From: Amycolatopsis sp. GM8
GTDB taxonomy: Bacteria; Actinomycetota; Actinomycetes; Mycobacteriales; Pseudonocardiaceae
Assembly (NCBI RefSeq): GCF_021653975.1
Contig: NZ_JAJKFK010000002.1
Location: 62,001-126,000 of the forward strand
Length of the DNA: 64,000 nt
Reading direction: 5' to 3'
Shown: positions 43,851 through 52,531 of the stretch, piece after piece
Numbering within the stretch: position 1 is the first letter of the stretch
Layout: each line of letters opens with the position of its first letter
Program-made: the position numbers and the translations under genes
Notes under the pieces: model-generated
What the model was told of the DNA's origin: nothing
What the model saw: the letters and a program-made list of their open reading frames with translations, nothing else
Database searches by the model: none

Positions 43851-45389
43851 ATGTTGGACGGGTGCGTGCCCTGGCCGGAAGACCTGGCCGAGCGCTACCG
43901 GGCGGCGGGCTACTGGACCGGGGAACCGCTGGACACGCTGCTGTGGGACGGGGTTTCGCGGCACCCCTCGCGGGTCGCGCTGGTCGGCGCCGACGGGTCG
44001 CGGTGGACGTATGCCGAACTCGACGCGTGGGTCGCGCGGGTCGCGTCAGGACTGTCGCGGTTGGTCGCACCGCGCGAGCGGGTCATCGTGCAGGTGCCGA
44101 ACATTCCGGAGTTCGTGGCGCTTTTCTTCGCACTGCTGCGGGTGGGCGCTCTTCCGGTGCTGGCGCTGCCTGCGCATCGGGAAGCGGAAATCGTGCCGCT
44201 GTGCGAACTCAGCGAAGCGGTCGTGTACTTCATCGCGGACGAATACCGGGAACTCGGGCGCATCGTGCAGAAAGCCGTGCCCGGCTTGCGGCAGGTCGTG
44301 GTGGTGGACGAGGAGCTGCCGACCGGGGAGCCCGTCGAACTGCCGGAGCCCGACCCCGCGGATGTCGCGCTCTTCCTGCTCTCCGGGGGGACAACGGGGA
44401 CCCCGAAGCTGATCCCCCGTACGCACAACGACTATCTGTACAACGCGCGCGCGAGCGCTCGGGTGGCGGGCTTCGACGAGTCCACTGTGTACCTCGTCGC
44501 ACTCCCGGCGGCGCACAACTTCGCACTCGCCTGCCCCGGCCTGCTGGGCGCCTACGCGGCGGGCGGCACCGTCGTACTCGCGTCGGATCCCAGTCCCGAC
44601 ACGGCTTTCGCGTTGATCGAACGCGAGCACGTCACGGTCACCGCGGTGGTGCCGCCGGTCGCTCTACTGTGGATGGACGCGGCGGAGTTCGCCGACGAGG
44701 ACCTGTCGAGCCTGCAACTGTTACAGGTCGGCGGCGCGAAGCTGAGCGCGGAACCGGCGGGGCGGGTCCGGTCGGCGTTGGGCTGCGCATTGCAGCAGGT
44801 GTTCGGGATGGCGGAAGGGTTGCTGAACTTCACGCGGCTCGACGATTCCGACGAACTGGTGATCACCACCCAGGGCCGTCCATTGTGTCCGGACGACGAA
44901 GTGCGCGTCCTGGATAACGGTGAGCTGCTCACGCGCGGTCCGTACACGCTGCGCGGCTATTACCGTGCGGCGGAACACAACGCGCGCTCGTTCACCGAGG
45001 ACGGCTTCTATCGCAGCGGTGACGTCGTGCGGCAGCTGCCGTCCGGGCATCTGATCGTCGAGGGCCGGGTCAAGGACCAGATCAACCGCGGTGGCGAGAA
45101 GATTCCCGCCGAGGAACTGGAGAACCACCTGCTCGCGCACCCGGCGGTGCACGACGCGGCGGTGGTCGGCATGGCGGACGAGGTGATGGGCGAACGGACC
45201 TGCGCGTTCCTCGTCGTCAAGGGCGAGGCACCCACGCTGCGTGAGGTCACGGCTTTCCTGCGGGAGCGCGGGGTCGCGGCCTACAAGCTGCCGGACCGGG
45301 TCGAGGTGCTGGAGAAGTTCCCGCTCACGAAGGTCGGCAAGGTCAGCAAGGCGGACCTCGCCCGGCGCCTCGCCGGTGACGCCGAGTGA
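43851..45389 (+). CDS. Salicyl-AMP ligase (aryl acid adenylating enzyme, MbtA/YbtE/DhbE type)
   Basis: 512 residues from ATG 43851, with AAGGAG six bases upstream. Stand-alone adenylation enzyme: LFLLSGGTTGTPKLIPRTHNDY is interrupted only by ordinary substitutions from the EntE/DhbE family P-loop, and AAHNF, GMAEGLLNFTRL, YYRAAEHN and the catalytic GKVSKADLARRL end follow. It activates an aryl acid as the AMP ester and loads the ArCP of NRPS-D. The acid is inferred to be salicylate because the cluster has a salicylate synthase and no 2,3-dihydroxybenzoate genes. It heads an iron-box-controlled operon with the second permease pair (GTGA overlap). Confidence 0.93.
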   Translation: MLDGCVPWPEDLAERYRAAGYWTGEPLDTLLWDGVSRHPSRVALVGADGSRWTYAELDAWVARVASGLSRLVAPRERVIVQVPNIPEFVALFFALLRVGALPVLALPAHREAEIVPLCELSEAVVYFIADEYRELGRIVQKAVPGLRQVVVVDEELPTGEPVELPEPDPADVALFLLSGGTTGTPKLIPRTHNDYLYNARASARVAGFDESTVYLVALPAAHNFALACPGLLGAYAAGGTVVLASDPSPDTAFALIEREHVTVTAVVPPVALLWMDAAEFADEDLSSLQLLQVGGAKLSAEPAGRVRSALGCALQQVFGMAEGLLNFTRLDDSDELVITTQGRPLCPDDEVRVLDNGELLTRGPYTLRGYYRAAEHNARSFTEDGFYRSGDVVRQLPSGHLIVEGRVKDQINRGGEKIPAEELENHLLAHPAVHDAAVVGMADEVMGERTCAFLVVKGEAPTLREVTAFLRERGVAAYKLPDRVEVLEKFPLTKVGKVSKADLARRLAGDAE

Positions 45390-46369
45390 GGTCTCGCACC
45401 ACCGGCCTCGTCGTCGCCCTGGTTCTGCTCGTTCTCGTCGCGCTGGTGAGCATCGCGGTCGGCGCGCGCTCGATCCCACTGTCCACTGTGGTCCATCTCC
45501 TGTTCGAACGGGACGGTTCGGACTCCTCGTACGTGGTGTGGACCCTGCGGATTCCGCGCACCCTGATCGGGATCGTGGTCGGCGCGTCACTCGGCGTCGC
45601 GGGCGCGGTCATGCAAGCGCTCACCCGCAACCCGCTCGCCGATCCCGGGCTGCTGGGGGTCAACGCCGGTGCGTCGGCGGCGGCCGCGCTGGCGGTGAGC
45701 GTGCTGGGGTTGACCGATCTGCGGGCGTTCGTGTGGTTCGCGTTCGCGGGGGCGGCGATCGCCGGGACGGTGCTGTACGTCATCGCGGGCCGGGGCGGCG
45801 CTTCACCGGTGCGGCTCGCGCTCGCGGGGACAGCGGTGTCGGCCGCGTTGACCGGGCTCACCCAGGGATTGACCCTGCTGGATCAGCAGACGCTGGACCA
45901 GATGCGCTTCTGGACGGTGGGCTCGCTGCAACGGGCCGACGGCTCGACGCTCGTGCAGGTCGTGCCGTTCCTCGCGGCCGGGTTGATCCTCGCGCTGCTG
46001 CTCGCCCGGCCGCTGAACGCGCTGGCGCTCGGTGACGATGCCGGGAAGGCGCTCGGCGCGCATCTGGGCCGCACGCGTTTGCTGTCGCTGGTGGCGATCA
46101 CGCTGCTGGCCGGGGCCGCGACGGCCGCGGTCGGCCCGCTGGTGTTCGTCGGACTCGCTGTGCCGCATATGGTTCGCGCCGTGACCGGGCCGGATCAGCG
46201 GTGGGTGCTGCCGTACTGCGCGGTGGTCGCGCCGACGTTGTTGCTGGCCGCCGACGTGCTGGGCCGGGTCATCGCGCCCGAAGAGATCGACGTCGGTGTG
46301 GTCACGGCATTCCTGGGGGCGCCGGTGTTCGTGTGGTTGGTGCGGCGGAGCAAGGCGGCGCGGGCATGA
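45386..46369 (+). CDS. Ferric-siderophore ABC permease (FecC type), pair 2
   Basis: 327 residues, FecCD family, about nine helices. It has LRIPRTLIGIVVGASLGVAG, ALTRNPLADPGLLGVNAGAS and GDDAGKALGAHLGRTR, closely parallel to the gene at 16773-17801. The GTG overlaps the ligase stop as GTGA, and its own stop overlaps the next permease. It is the second uptake channel of the cluster, tied to a biosynthetic gene in one operon. Confidence 0.92.
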   Translation: MRSRTTGLVVALVLLVLVALVSIAVGARSIPLSTVVHLLFERDGSDSSYVVWTLRIPRTLIGIVVGASLGVAGAVMQALTRNPLADPGLLGVNAGASAAAALAVSVLGLTDLRAFVWFAFAGAAIAGTVLYVIAGRGGASPVRLALAGTAVSAALTGLTQGLTLLDQQTLDQMRFWTVGSLQRADGSTLVQVVPFLAAGLILALLLARPLNALALGDDAGKALGAHLGRTRLLSLVAITLLAGAATAAVGPLVFVGLAVPHMVRAVTGPDQRWVLPYCAVVAPTLLLAADVLGRVIAPEEIDVGVVTAFLGAPVFVWLVRRSKAARA

Positions 46370-47340
46370 CCAGATCCGTTGTGGTGTCGACAGGTCTGAT
46401 CGCCGTCATTGTCATCGTGTCGGTGATCACCCTCGGCGTCGGCTCGATTTCCGTGGCACCACTGGATGTCGTGCGTACTTTGCTGGGGAACGGCAGCAGG
46501 CTCACCAATTTCGCGGTACTCGACCTGCGGTTGCCGCGCGTGCTGATCGCCCTGTGCGTCGGCGCGGCGCTCGGCATGAGCGGCGCGGTTTTCCAGAGCC
46601 TGTCGCGGAATCCCCTGGGCAGCCCGGACATCATCGGTTTCAACTACGGGGCCACGACCGGTGGGCTCCTGGTGATCCTGGTGTTCGGCGGCGGCCTGCT
46701 GGGGGTTTCGGTGGGCGCCCTCGCCGGCGGGATCGTGACCGCGCTCGCGGTGTATCTCCTTGCGTGGCAACGAGGTGTGCGCGGGACGCGGTTGGTGCTG
46801 GTGGGTATCGGGGTCAGCGCGGTCCTGCAGGCGGTCAACTTCTACCTGATCGTCAACGCGAAACTGGCCGAAGTCTCGCGGGCGACGGTGTGGATCACGG
46901 GGAGCCTCAACAACCTTGGCTGGGAGCACGTCTGGCCGATCGTCATCGCACTCGTGGTGATCGTGCCGCTGTTGCTGGTCGGGGTGCGGTGGCTGAACAT
47001 CCTGGAAATGGGTGACGATTCGGCGGCCGCGCTCGGTGTCCGGGTCGAGCCGAGCCGGCTGTACCTGATCATCGTCGGCACGGCCGCCTGCGCCGCGGCG
47101 ACCGCCGTCGCCGGACCGATCGCCTTCGTGTCGCTCACCGCCCCGCAACTCGCGAAGCGGCTCACACACGCGCCCGGCGCGGGAATCCTGCCGGCCGCCT
47201 GGATGGGTGCGCTGCTGGTGCTGGCGGCGGATTTCGTGGCCCAGCGCGTCGCGGGCAGCGGCACGCTCCCCGTCGGTGTCGCCACCGCGGCCTTGGGCGG
47301 CGCCTACCTGGCCTGGCTCCTGCGCCGCACCCGCCGCTGA
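46366..47340 (+). CDS. Ferric-siderophore ABC permease (FecD type), pair 2
   Basis: 324 residues from ATG 46366 (ATGA overlap with the preceding permease; the longer frame is its shadow). FecCD family: LRLPRVLIALCVGAALGMSG, LSRNPLGSPDIIGFNYGA, MGDDSAAALGV and GTLPVGVATAALGG. It is convergent with the salicylate synthase gene, 7 bases apart. No ATPase subunit follows it. Confidence 0.92.
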   Translation: MTRSVVVSTGLIAVIVIVSVITLGVGSISVAPLDVVRTLLGNGSRLTNFAVLDLRLPRVLIALCVGAALGMSGAVFQSLSRNPLGSPDIIGFNYGATTGGLLVILVFGGGLLGVSVGALAGGIVTALAVYLLAWQRGVRGTRLVLVGIGVSAVLQAVNFYLIVNAKLAEVSRATVWITGSLNNLGWEHVWPIVIALVVIVPLLLVGVRWLNILEMGDDSAAALGVRVEPSRLYLIIVGTAACAAATAVAGPIAFVSLTAPQLAKRLTHAPGAGILPAAWMGALLVLAADFVAQRVAGSGTLPVGVATAALGGAYLAWLLRRTRR

Positions 47341-47347
47341 CCGTCGC

Positions 47348-48601
47348 TTACGCGGGCACGACGTAGGGGGCGACGCTGGTCAGCTTCTCGCAAGTCTCTT
47401 CCAGCTCCCGCTCCGGCGTCGAGTCCACCACGATCCCGGCCCCCGCGCGCAGCCACGTCAGGCCGGATTCCTGATACACCGCCCGCAGGACGAGCGCCGC
47501 GTCCAGGGAACCGTCGTGCGACGTCGCGATCACGGCGCCCGAGTAAAGGCCGCGGGTCTCGTCCAGACGCGCGATCGCGTCGAGCGACTCGCGCTTGGGG
47601 ATGCCCGACGCGGTCACCGCCGGGAAGAGCGCCTCGAGTGCGTCCCACGCCGTCCGCCCGTCCGCCAAGTGGCCGCTGACCAGCGAAGCCAGGTGCTGCA
47701 CGCTGCCACGTTCCTTCACGCCCATGAAGTCCCCGACCCGCACGGACCCCGGGCGACACACCCGGCGCAGCTCTTCCTGCGCGGTGCGCACGGAAACCGC
47801 GTGCTCGAAGATCTCCTTCGGGTTCGACTCCAGTTCCGCCCGCGCCGCGGCATCGGCTTCTGCCCCGCGGCCGAACGCGCGCGTCCCGGCCAGCGGCTGC
47901 GTCGTGACATCGCCCGACGGGGACACGGTCACGACGATCTCGGGACTGAACCCCGCCGCCTCCGCGTCCCCGAGCCGCATCAGGAAGGAGCGCGCGGGGG
48001 TGTTGCCGCGACGCCCGAGCTCGTACGTCGAGACGAGGTCTGCGGCGAACGGGATCCGCACCGACCTGGAGAGAATGACCTTCTGATACTGCCCCTGCCG
48101 GATTTCCTTGACCGCCTGCGCGACGCGCTCGCGGTAGCTCGCCCCATCCGCCCGGACATCGACGGCACGAGGCTCTCCCGGCGAGGCCACCGGCGCGCTC
48201 AGGATCGCGCGAACCCGATCTTCGTCCCCACGGATGGTCACGTCGCCATCGACGACGGTCACCTCGGTCTGTGGCACGAGCAACCGCACCAGCACGCCGT
48301 CCGGTTCGCCCGCACCACGCAGACCCAGCCCGGGCAACAACCCCGAGAATCCAAAGTGGACGCGGCCGTAGGCGCGCCATTCGGGCACCGGCAACGAGTC
48401 CAGCGCTTTCCGCAGCGCCGCGCCGGGCGAACCCGACCATTCGGTGTCGGATTCGATCACACCACGCACCCGGACATGCGACGCGTCGAGCGTGACCGTC
48501 GCCAGCGCGCCGCCCGCGAACGTCCACGCGCCATCTCGTTCGTACACCACATAATCGCCGAAGCCGGCGCGCGCGAGCGCCGTCATCATCCCCAGTGTCA
48601 C
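47348..48601 (-). CDS. Salicylate synthase (MbtI/Irp9/YbtS type)
   Basis: 417 residues, anthranilate-synthase-I/chorismate-binding fold. GQYQKVILSRSV carries the general-base lysine. PLAGTRAFG, NPKEIFEHAVSV and PAVTASGIPKRES are the salicylate-synthase versions of the family motifs, and the C-terminal LRAGAGIV is present. The enzyme converts chorismate to salicylate through isochorismate in one Mg-dependent active site, giving the phenolate starter. I chose GTG 48601, which overlaps the hydroxylase stop as GTGA and has AAAGGAG five bases upstream, over GTG 48607. Confidence 0.93.
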   Translation of the reverse strand: MTLGMMTALARAGFGDYVVYERDGAWTFAGGALATVTLDASHVRVRGVIESDTEWSGSPGAALRKALDSLPVPEWRAYGRVHFGFSGLLPGLGLRGAGEPDGVLVRLLVPQTEVTVVDGDVTIRGDEDRVRAILSAPVASPGEPRAVDVRADGASYRERVAQAVKEIRQGQYQKVILSRSVRIPFAADLVSTYELGRRGNTPARSFLMRLGDAEAAGFSPEIVVTVSPSGDVTTQPLAGTRAFGRGAEADAAARAELESNPKEIFEHAVSVRTAQEELRRVCRPGSVRVGDFMGVKERGSVQHLASLVSGHLADGRTAWDALEALFPAVTASGIPKRESLDAIARLDETRGLYSGAVIATSHDGSLDAALVLRAVYQESGLTWLRAGAGIVVDSTPERELEETCEKLTSVAPYVVPA

Positions 48602-49878
48602 GCCCACTCCTTTACGACATACTCATCCGACCAGTCCAACGCCGGCCGGCGGTCCACGATCGAAGCCAGGATTTCGCCGACCCGCACGGCGGTGTTGGAC
48701 AGCAGCGACGACGTGATGCCGTGCGTGTGCTCGGTGCCGCCCTGCAGATAGATCGCGCCGGGCAGGTCCGGCAGGACGAGCCGGTAGTCCCGTTCGACGC
48801 GCAACCGGCCGTGCTCGTCGCGACGGCACCGCTGTCCGAGATCCCCGAGCAGTGGCGTCGGATCGGCGGACAGGTAACCGGTCGCATACACCACGAGATC
48901 GGCTTCCAGCACGGTTTTTTCGCCGGTGGTAAGCGATTCCACGGTGACACACACCGTCTCGTCCTCGGTGATGTCCACCGGCCGCGAGGTATTGAAGATC
49001 CGCAACCGCGACTTGCCCTGCACCTTTTCCCGGTACACGCGCTTGTACAGATCGTCGATGAGGTCGATGTCCACGGCCGAGTAGTTCGTGTTCGCGTGGT
49101 AGGTCATCAAGCGCCGCTTGACATCCTCGGGCGCCGAGTAAAACGCGTCGACGCCGTCGGGGTCGAAGATCCGGTTGGCGAACGAGCTGTCGTCCGACGG
49201 GCTGTAGCCGTACCGCGCGAAGACCGAGCAGACCTCGGCCGCGGGAAACCTGTCGTGCAGGAACGCGGTCACCTCGGCGGCGCTCTGCCCGGCCCCGACG
49301 ACCACACAGCGCGCGGGATCCCGGACGTCGTCGATCCGGTGCAGCAGCTGCTGGTTGTGCCAGATGCGATCGCTGGTCTCGGCCCCTTCCGGCAGGTTCG
49401 GGCGCAGGCCGGTGCCGACCACGAGGTTGCGCGCGCGGTAGACCTCGCCGCCGGCGGTGCGCACCTCGAAGAACGGGTCACCGCCGCGTACGGAAACCAC
49501 TTCGTGGCCATAGGAAACCTGGTCGTCGACCTTCGCGGCGGCCCACTCGAAGTAGTCGTGGAACTCGATGCGCAGCGGGAACAGGTTCTTGTGGTTGATG
49601 AAATCGACCAGGCGCCCGTGACTGTGCAGGTACGACAGGAAACTGAACGTGCTGGCCGGGTTCCGCATCGTGACCAGGTCCTTGAGGAACGAGACCTGCA
49701 TCGTCGCGTCCTCGAGCAGCATCCCGCGATGCCAGCCGAACCGGGGCTGGCGTTCGAGGAACTGTGCGGTGACCGGCGTGGCAGCGGTGGCGTTGTGCTC
49801 GGCCACGGCGATCGCCAGCGCGAGATTGGAGGGCCCGAAACCCACCCCGATCAGGTCGAACTCCGGCGGTACTGGCAT
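48598..49878 (-). CDS. L-ornithine N5-monooxygenase (lysine/ornithine N-hydroxylase)
   Basis: 426 residues. Class B N-hydroxylating monooxygenase with the FAD site GVGFGPSNLALAI, LLEDATMQVSFLKDLVT substrate region, the NADPH site VVVGAGQSAAEVTAFL and the ATGY motif VVYATGYLSA. It hydroxylates the side-chain amine of ornithine (inferred over lysine from the NRPS code) to supply N5-hydroxyornithine. It is first in an operon with the salicylate synthase and divergent from the formyltransferase across paired iron boxes, so both hydroxamate-forming steps are co-controlled. Confidence 0.94.
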   Translation of the reverse strand: MPVPPEFDLIGVGFGPSNLALAIAVAEHNATAATPVTAQFLERQPRFGWHRGMLLEDATMQVSFLKDLVTMRNPASTFSFLSYLHSHGRLVDFINHKNLFPLRIEFHDYFEWAAAKVDDQVSYGHEVVSVRGGDPFFEVRTAGGEVYRARNLVVGTGLRPNLPEGAETSDRIWHNQQLLHRIDDVRDPARCVVVGAGQSAAEVTAFLHDRFPAAEVCSVFARYGYSPSDDSSFANRIFDPDGVDAFYSAPEDVKRRLMTYHANTNYSAVDIDLIDDLYKRVYREKVQGKSRLRIFNTSRPVDITEDETVCVTVESLTTGEKTVLEADLVVYATGYLSADPTPLLGDLGQRCRRDEHGRLRVERDYRLVLPDLPGAIYLQGGTEHTHGITSSLLSNTAVRVGEILASIVDRRPALDWSDEYVVKEWA

Positions 49879-49904
49879 GCCCGTCCCATCTGTCGATGTA
49901 CAAC

Positions 49905-49943
49905 CGAGGCAACCCTAACCTAACTTAGGTGAGCCTCTGCTAC
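49905..49943. promoter_or_regulatory. Back-to-back iron boxes, hydroxylase/formyltransferase promoter
   Basis: Two 19-base matches abut. 49905-49923 ends in the perfect right half CTAACCTAA (13 of 19 overall). 49925-49943 starts TTAGGTGAG (13 of 19). Their junction ACCTAA-C-TTAGGT is a perfect palindrome. The arrangement would place repressor dimers on both divergent promoters. Confidence 0.7.
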
Positions 49944-49985
49944 TACATTTGGGCGTGATGTTGATCCCTGACACGAGGAGGACCG

Positions 49986-50927
49986 ATGCGGGTCGCGATG
50001 TTCGGGTACCAGACCTGGGGGCACCGCACGCTGCGCGCGCTGCTGGACTCGGAGCACGACGTGGTCCTGGTGGTGACCCATCCCAAGAGCGACCACGCGT
50101 ACGAGAAGATCTGGTCCGACTCCGTGGCGGATCTCGCCGAGGAGCACGGCGTTCCGGTGCTGCTGCGGAACCGGCCCGATGACGTGGTCACCCACCTCAA
50201 GGAGGCCGAGCCGGACATCATCGTGGCGAACAACTGGCGCACCTGGCTGCCGCCGGAGATCTTCACCCTGCCGCGGCACGGAACGCTGAACGTGCACGAC
50301 TCGCTTTTGCCCGCCTACGCCGGATTTTCGCCGCTGATCTGGGCGCTGATCAACGGCGAGCCGGAGGTCGGCGTCACCGCCCACATGATGGACGAGGAAC
50401 TGGACGCCGGGAACATCGTGCTGCAACGCTCGGTAGCCGTCGGGCCGCGTGACACGAGTGCGGACCTGTTCCACAAGACCGTCGACCTCATCGCGCCCGT
50501 GGTGACCGAGGCGCTCGGGCTGATCGCGTCGGGGCGCACAGAGTGGGCGCCGCAGGACCGGTCCAGGGCCAGCTTCTTCCACAAACGGTCCATTGAGGAC
50601 AGCCGGATCGACTGGACCTGGCCGGCGGCGGACCTCGACCGGCTCGTGCGCGCGCAGGTCGACCCGTATCCGAACGCGTTCACGTTCCATCGTGGACAGC
50701 GGCTGCGGATCGTGAAAGCTTCGGTGTCGCAAGGCTTTTACGGTGGGACGCCCGGCCGGATCTTCATCAAGGAAGGTGACGGCGTGGTGATCGTCGCCGG
50801 CGCCGACGCCCGGTTCGGCCGCAACCACGGCCTTGTCGTGGAACGCGTCCGCACCGAGGACGGCACGGAACTGGCGGCCGGCGACTACTTCCGCACGATG
50901 GGCGGTTATCTCACTGGTCAGCCCTGA
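49986..50927 (+). CDS. N5-hydroxyornithine formyltransferase (Fmt-like, CchA type)
   Basis: 313 residues. Methionyl-tRNA-formyltransferase fold with the 10-formyl-THF signature NVHDSLLPAYAGFSP (catalytic Asn and His) and a C-terminal OB-like domain. It has GAGGAGG upstream of ATG 49986. It is divergent from the ornithine hydroxylase behind shared iron boxes, which argues for formylation of N5-hydroxyornithine rather than of initiator tRNA. In coelichelin and amychelin clusters the same pair makes N5-formyl-N5-hydroxyornithine. Its 3' end overlaps the convergent oxidoreductase by 10 bases and marks the cluster edge. Confidence 0.93.
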   Translation: MRVAMFGYQTWGHRTLRALLDSEHDVVLVVTHPKSDHAYEKIWSDSVADLAEEHGVPVLLRNRPDDVVTHLKEAEPDIIVANNWRTWLPPEIFTLPRHGTLNVHDSLLPAYAGFSPLIWALINGEPEVGVTAHMMDEELDAGNIVLQRSVAVGPRDTSADLFHKTVDLIAPVVTEALGLIASGRTEWAPQDRSRASFFHKRSIEDSRIDWTWPAADLDRLVRAQVDPYPNAFTFHRGQRLRIVKASVSQGFYGGTPGRIFIKEGDGVVIVAGADARFGRNHGLVVERVRTEDGTELAAGDYFRTMGGYLTGQP

Positions 50928-51868
50928 GGAAGCAACACGAGCTTGCCCCGGGCATGCCCGCTCTGGCTGATTTCGAGCGCGGCGCGCCACTGCTCGAGCG
51001 GGAACGTGCGGGCGACCGGGATGGTGAACCGGCCGTCCGCGGTGTGCTGGGCGAACTCGCCGAGCACGTCCCAGGCCAGCGGCTGGGTCTCGGTGAAACT
51101 GGTGCGGATTCCGAGTTCGGTGGCGGCGGTCATGTCGGTGACGGTGAGCACGCGGCGCGGATCACCATTCGCGACCTGAAGGAGGCCGGGCAGTGCGCCA
51201 CTGGGCGGCGCGACGTCCAGGACCAGATCCACCGGCCCGTCGGCCACTTCCTTGACCCGCGCGGCCAATCCGTCGCCATAGGAGGTCACCGTCGCGCCCA
51301 GGGCACGCAGGCGTTCGGCGTAGGTGTCGCCGGCGGTGGCAAGCACCCGCGTGCCCCGCATCAGGGCGATCTGCACGGCGGCGAACCCGACCATGGTCCC
51401 GGCGCCGTTGACCAGCAGCCTGTGCTCCGCCGTGACGCCAAGGCTTTCGACGCTTCGGTACGCCGTCTCGACCGCCAACGGCAGCGCGGCCGCCTGGACG
51501 AGGTCGAGTCCCGAAGGAACGCGAGCCCAATGGTTCAAGATCGCGAAGTCCGCCGCGCCGGCGCTGTGCCCACCGGCGTAGTCGGCCGCGCCCAGGACGG
51601 CATCGCCGACGGCGACGCCGGTGACCCCTTCGCCGACCGCGTCGACGGTCCCGGACACGTCGAGGCCGATGCCGCGAGGCAGCTTGCCGGGGAACAAGCC
51701 ACCGCACAGGGCCCAGTCGGCCGGGTTCAGCCCGCACGCGTGCACAGCCACGCGAATCCGATCGGGGCCTGGGCTCGGCACTTCGGCCCGCTCCAGCCGC
51801 AGCACGTCGGCCGGCTCGCCGTACTCGTGGAAGCGGACCGCGTTCATGGTGGAGGCGTGATCAGTCAT
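50918..51868 (-). CDS. MDR-superfamily NADPH:quinone-type oxidoreductase
   Basis: 316 residues, zinc-free medium-chain dehydrogenase/reductase: VRFHEYGEP start, a GLNPADWALCGG segment, GLDVSGTVDAVGEGV, the NADPH loop NGAGTMVGFAAVQIA and HARGKLVLLP at the end. Such enzymes reduce quinones or enones, and the substrate is unknown here. It is divergent from a TetR gene with repeated candidate operators between them, a standard arrangement for inducible detoxification. It is probably unrelated to the siderophore cluster. Confidence 0.88.
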   Translation of the reverse strand: MTDHASTMNAVRFHEYGEPADVLRLERAEVPSPGPDRIRVAVHACGLNPADWALCGGLFPGKLPRGIGLDVSGTVDAVGEGVTGVAVGDAVLGAADYAGGHSAGAADFAILNHWARVPSGLDLVQAAALPLAVETAYRSVESLGVTAEHRLLVNGAGTMVGFAAVQIALMRGTRVLATAGDTYAERLRALGATVTSYGDGLAARVKEVADGPVDLVLDVAPPSGALPGLLQVANGDPRRVLTVTDMTAATELGIRTSFTETQPLAWDVLGEFAQHTADGRFTIPVARTFPLEQWRAALEISQSGHARGKLVLLPQG

Positions 51869-51885
51869 GGTTTTCCCCGCATAAT

Positions 51886-51942
51886 GTCAGAGTCTGTCGC
51901 TACCACCGCAGGCTAGCACGTGACGTCAGAGCCTGTCGCTAC
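51886..51942. promoter_or_regulatory. Paired candidate TetR operators
   Basis: An 18-base direct repeat, GTCAGAG(T/C)CTGTCGCTAC, occurs at 51886-51903 and 51925-51942, starts 39 bases apart. Each contains an imperfect dyad (GTCAG/CTGTC). The pair spans the gap between the divergent oxidoreductase and TetR genes; the second copy runs into a TACACT -10-like sequence close to the TetR ATG. Confidence 0.6.
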
Positions 51943-51951
51943 ACTGGGGAC

Positions 51952-52521
51952 ATGCCCCGCGACGGAGGACCCGCCCGCCTGCGCCTTCAGCAGGCGGCGC
52001 TGGAGCTGTACCAGGAACACGGCTACGACCAGGTCACCACGGCCGAGATCGCGGCACGGGCGGGCGTCACCGAGCGCACCTTCTACCGGCATTTCGCCGA
52101 CAAGCGCGAAGTCCTTTTCGACGGCGAGAAAGTCCTGCGCGACGCACTGGTCACCGTCGTGGCCGGCGCGCCCGAATCCCTTGCGCCGCTTCCGGTCCTG
52201 CTGAGGGCCTTTCGTGCGGTGATACCCATGCTGGAGCGCAACCGCCCCTTCTCCGAACCGAGGCGGCACGTCATCGCCGCCACCCCGGCTCTCCGCGAGC
52301 GGGCACAGGCGAAAACGACCATCCTGACCGAGGCCCTCGCGACCGCGTTACGCGAGCGCGGTGTCTCCCAATCCGTGGCCTCACTGGCCGCCCAGATCGG
52401 GATGGCCGCCTTCGGCCAGGCCGCCGCCGTCTGGTTCAACCATCCTGACCGAGACCCCGACAAGCTCCTGTCTGCCGCCTTCGAGGACATCCGCGCCCTC
52501 GGCGCGCCCCTGGCACCGTGA
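51952..52521 (+). CDS. TetR-family transcriptional regulator
   Basis: 189 residues. The N-terminal HTH (about 10-55: ALELYQEHGYDQVTTAEIAA, then GVTERTFYRHFADKREVLF) is a textbook TetR DNA-binding domain. The C-terminal ligand-binding half is unassigned. It is divergent from the MDR oxidoreductase and very likely its repressor. The ATG is 9 bases after the second operator-like repeat, so autorepression is expected. Confidence 0.92.
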   Translation: MPRDGGPARLRLQQAALELYQEHGYDQVTTAEIAARAGVTERTFYRHFADKREVLFDGEKVLRDALVTVVAGAPESLAPLPVLLRAFRAVIPMLERNRPFSEPRRHVIAATPALRERAQAKTTILTEALATALRERGVSQSVASLAAQIGMAAFGQAAAVWFNHPDRDPDKLLSAAFEDIRALGAPLAP

Positions 52522-52531
52522 GAATGTCCTT

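Noticed and set aside
43851-45389. 2,3-dihydroxybenzoate-AMP ligase as the first choice
   Set aside because: No DhbA-like dehydrogenase or isochorismatase is in the cluster, while a salicylate synthase is, so salicylate is the likelier substrate.
49986-50927. Housekeeping methionyl-tRNA formyltransferase
   Set aside because: It is divergent from an ornithine hydroxylase behind iron boxes and has no def or priA neighbour; siderophore formylation fits better.
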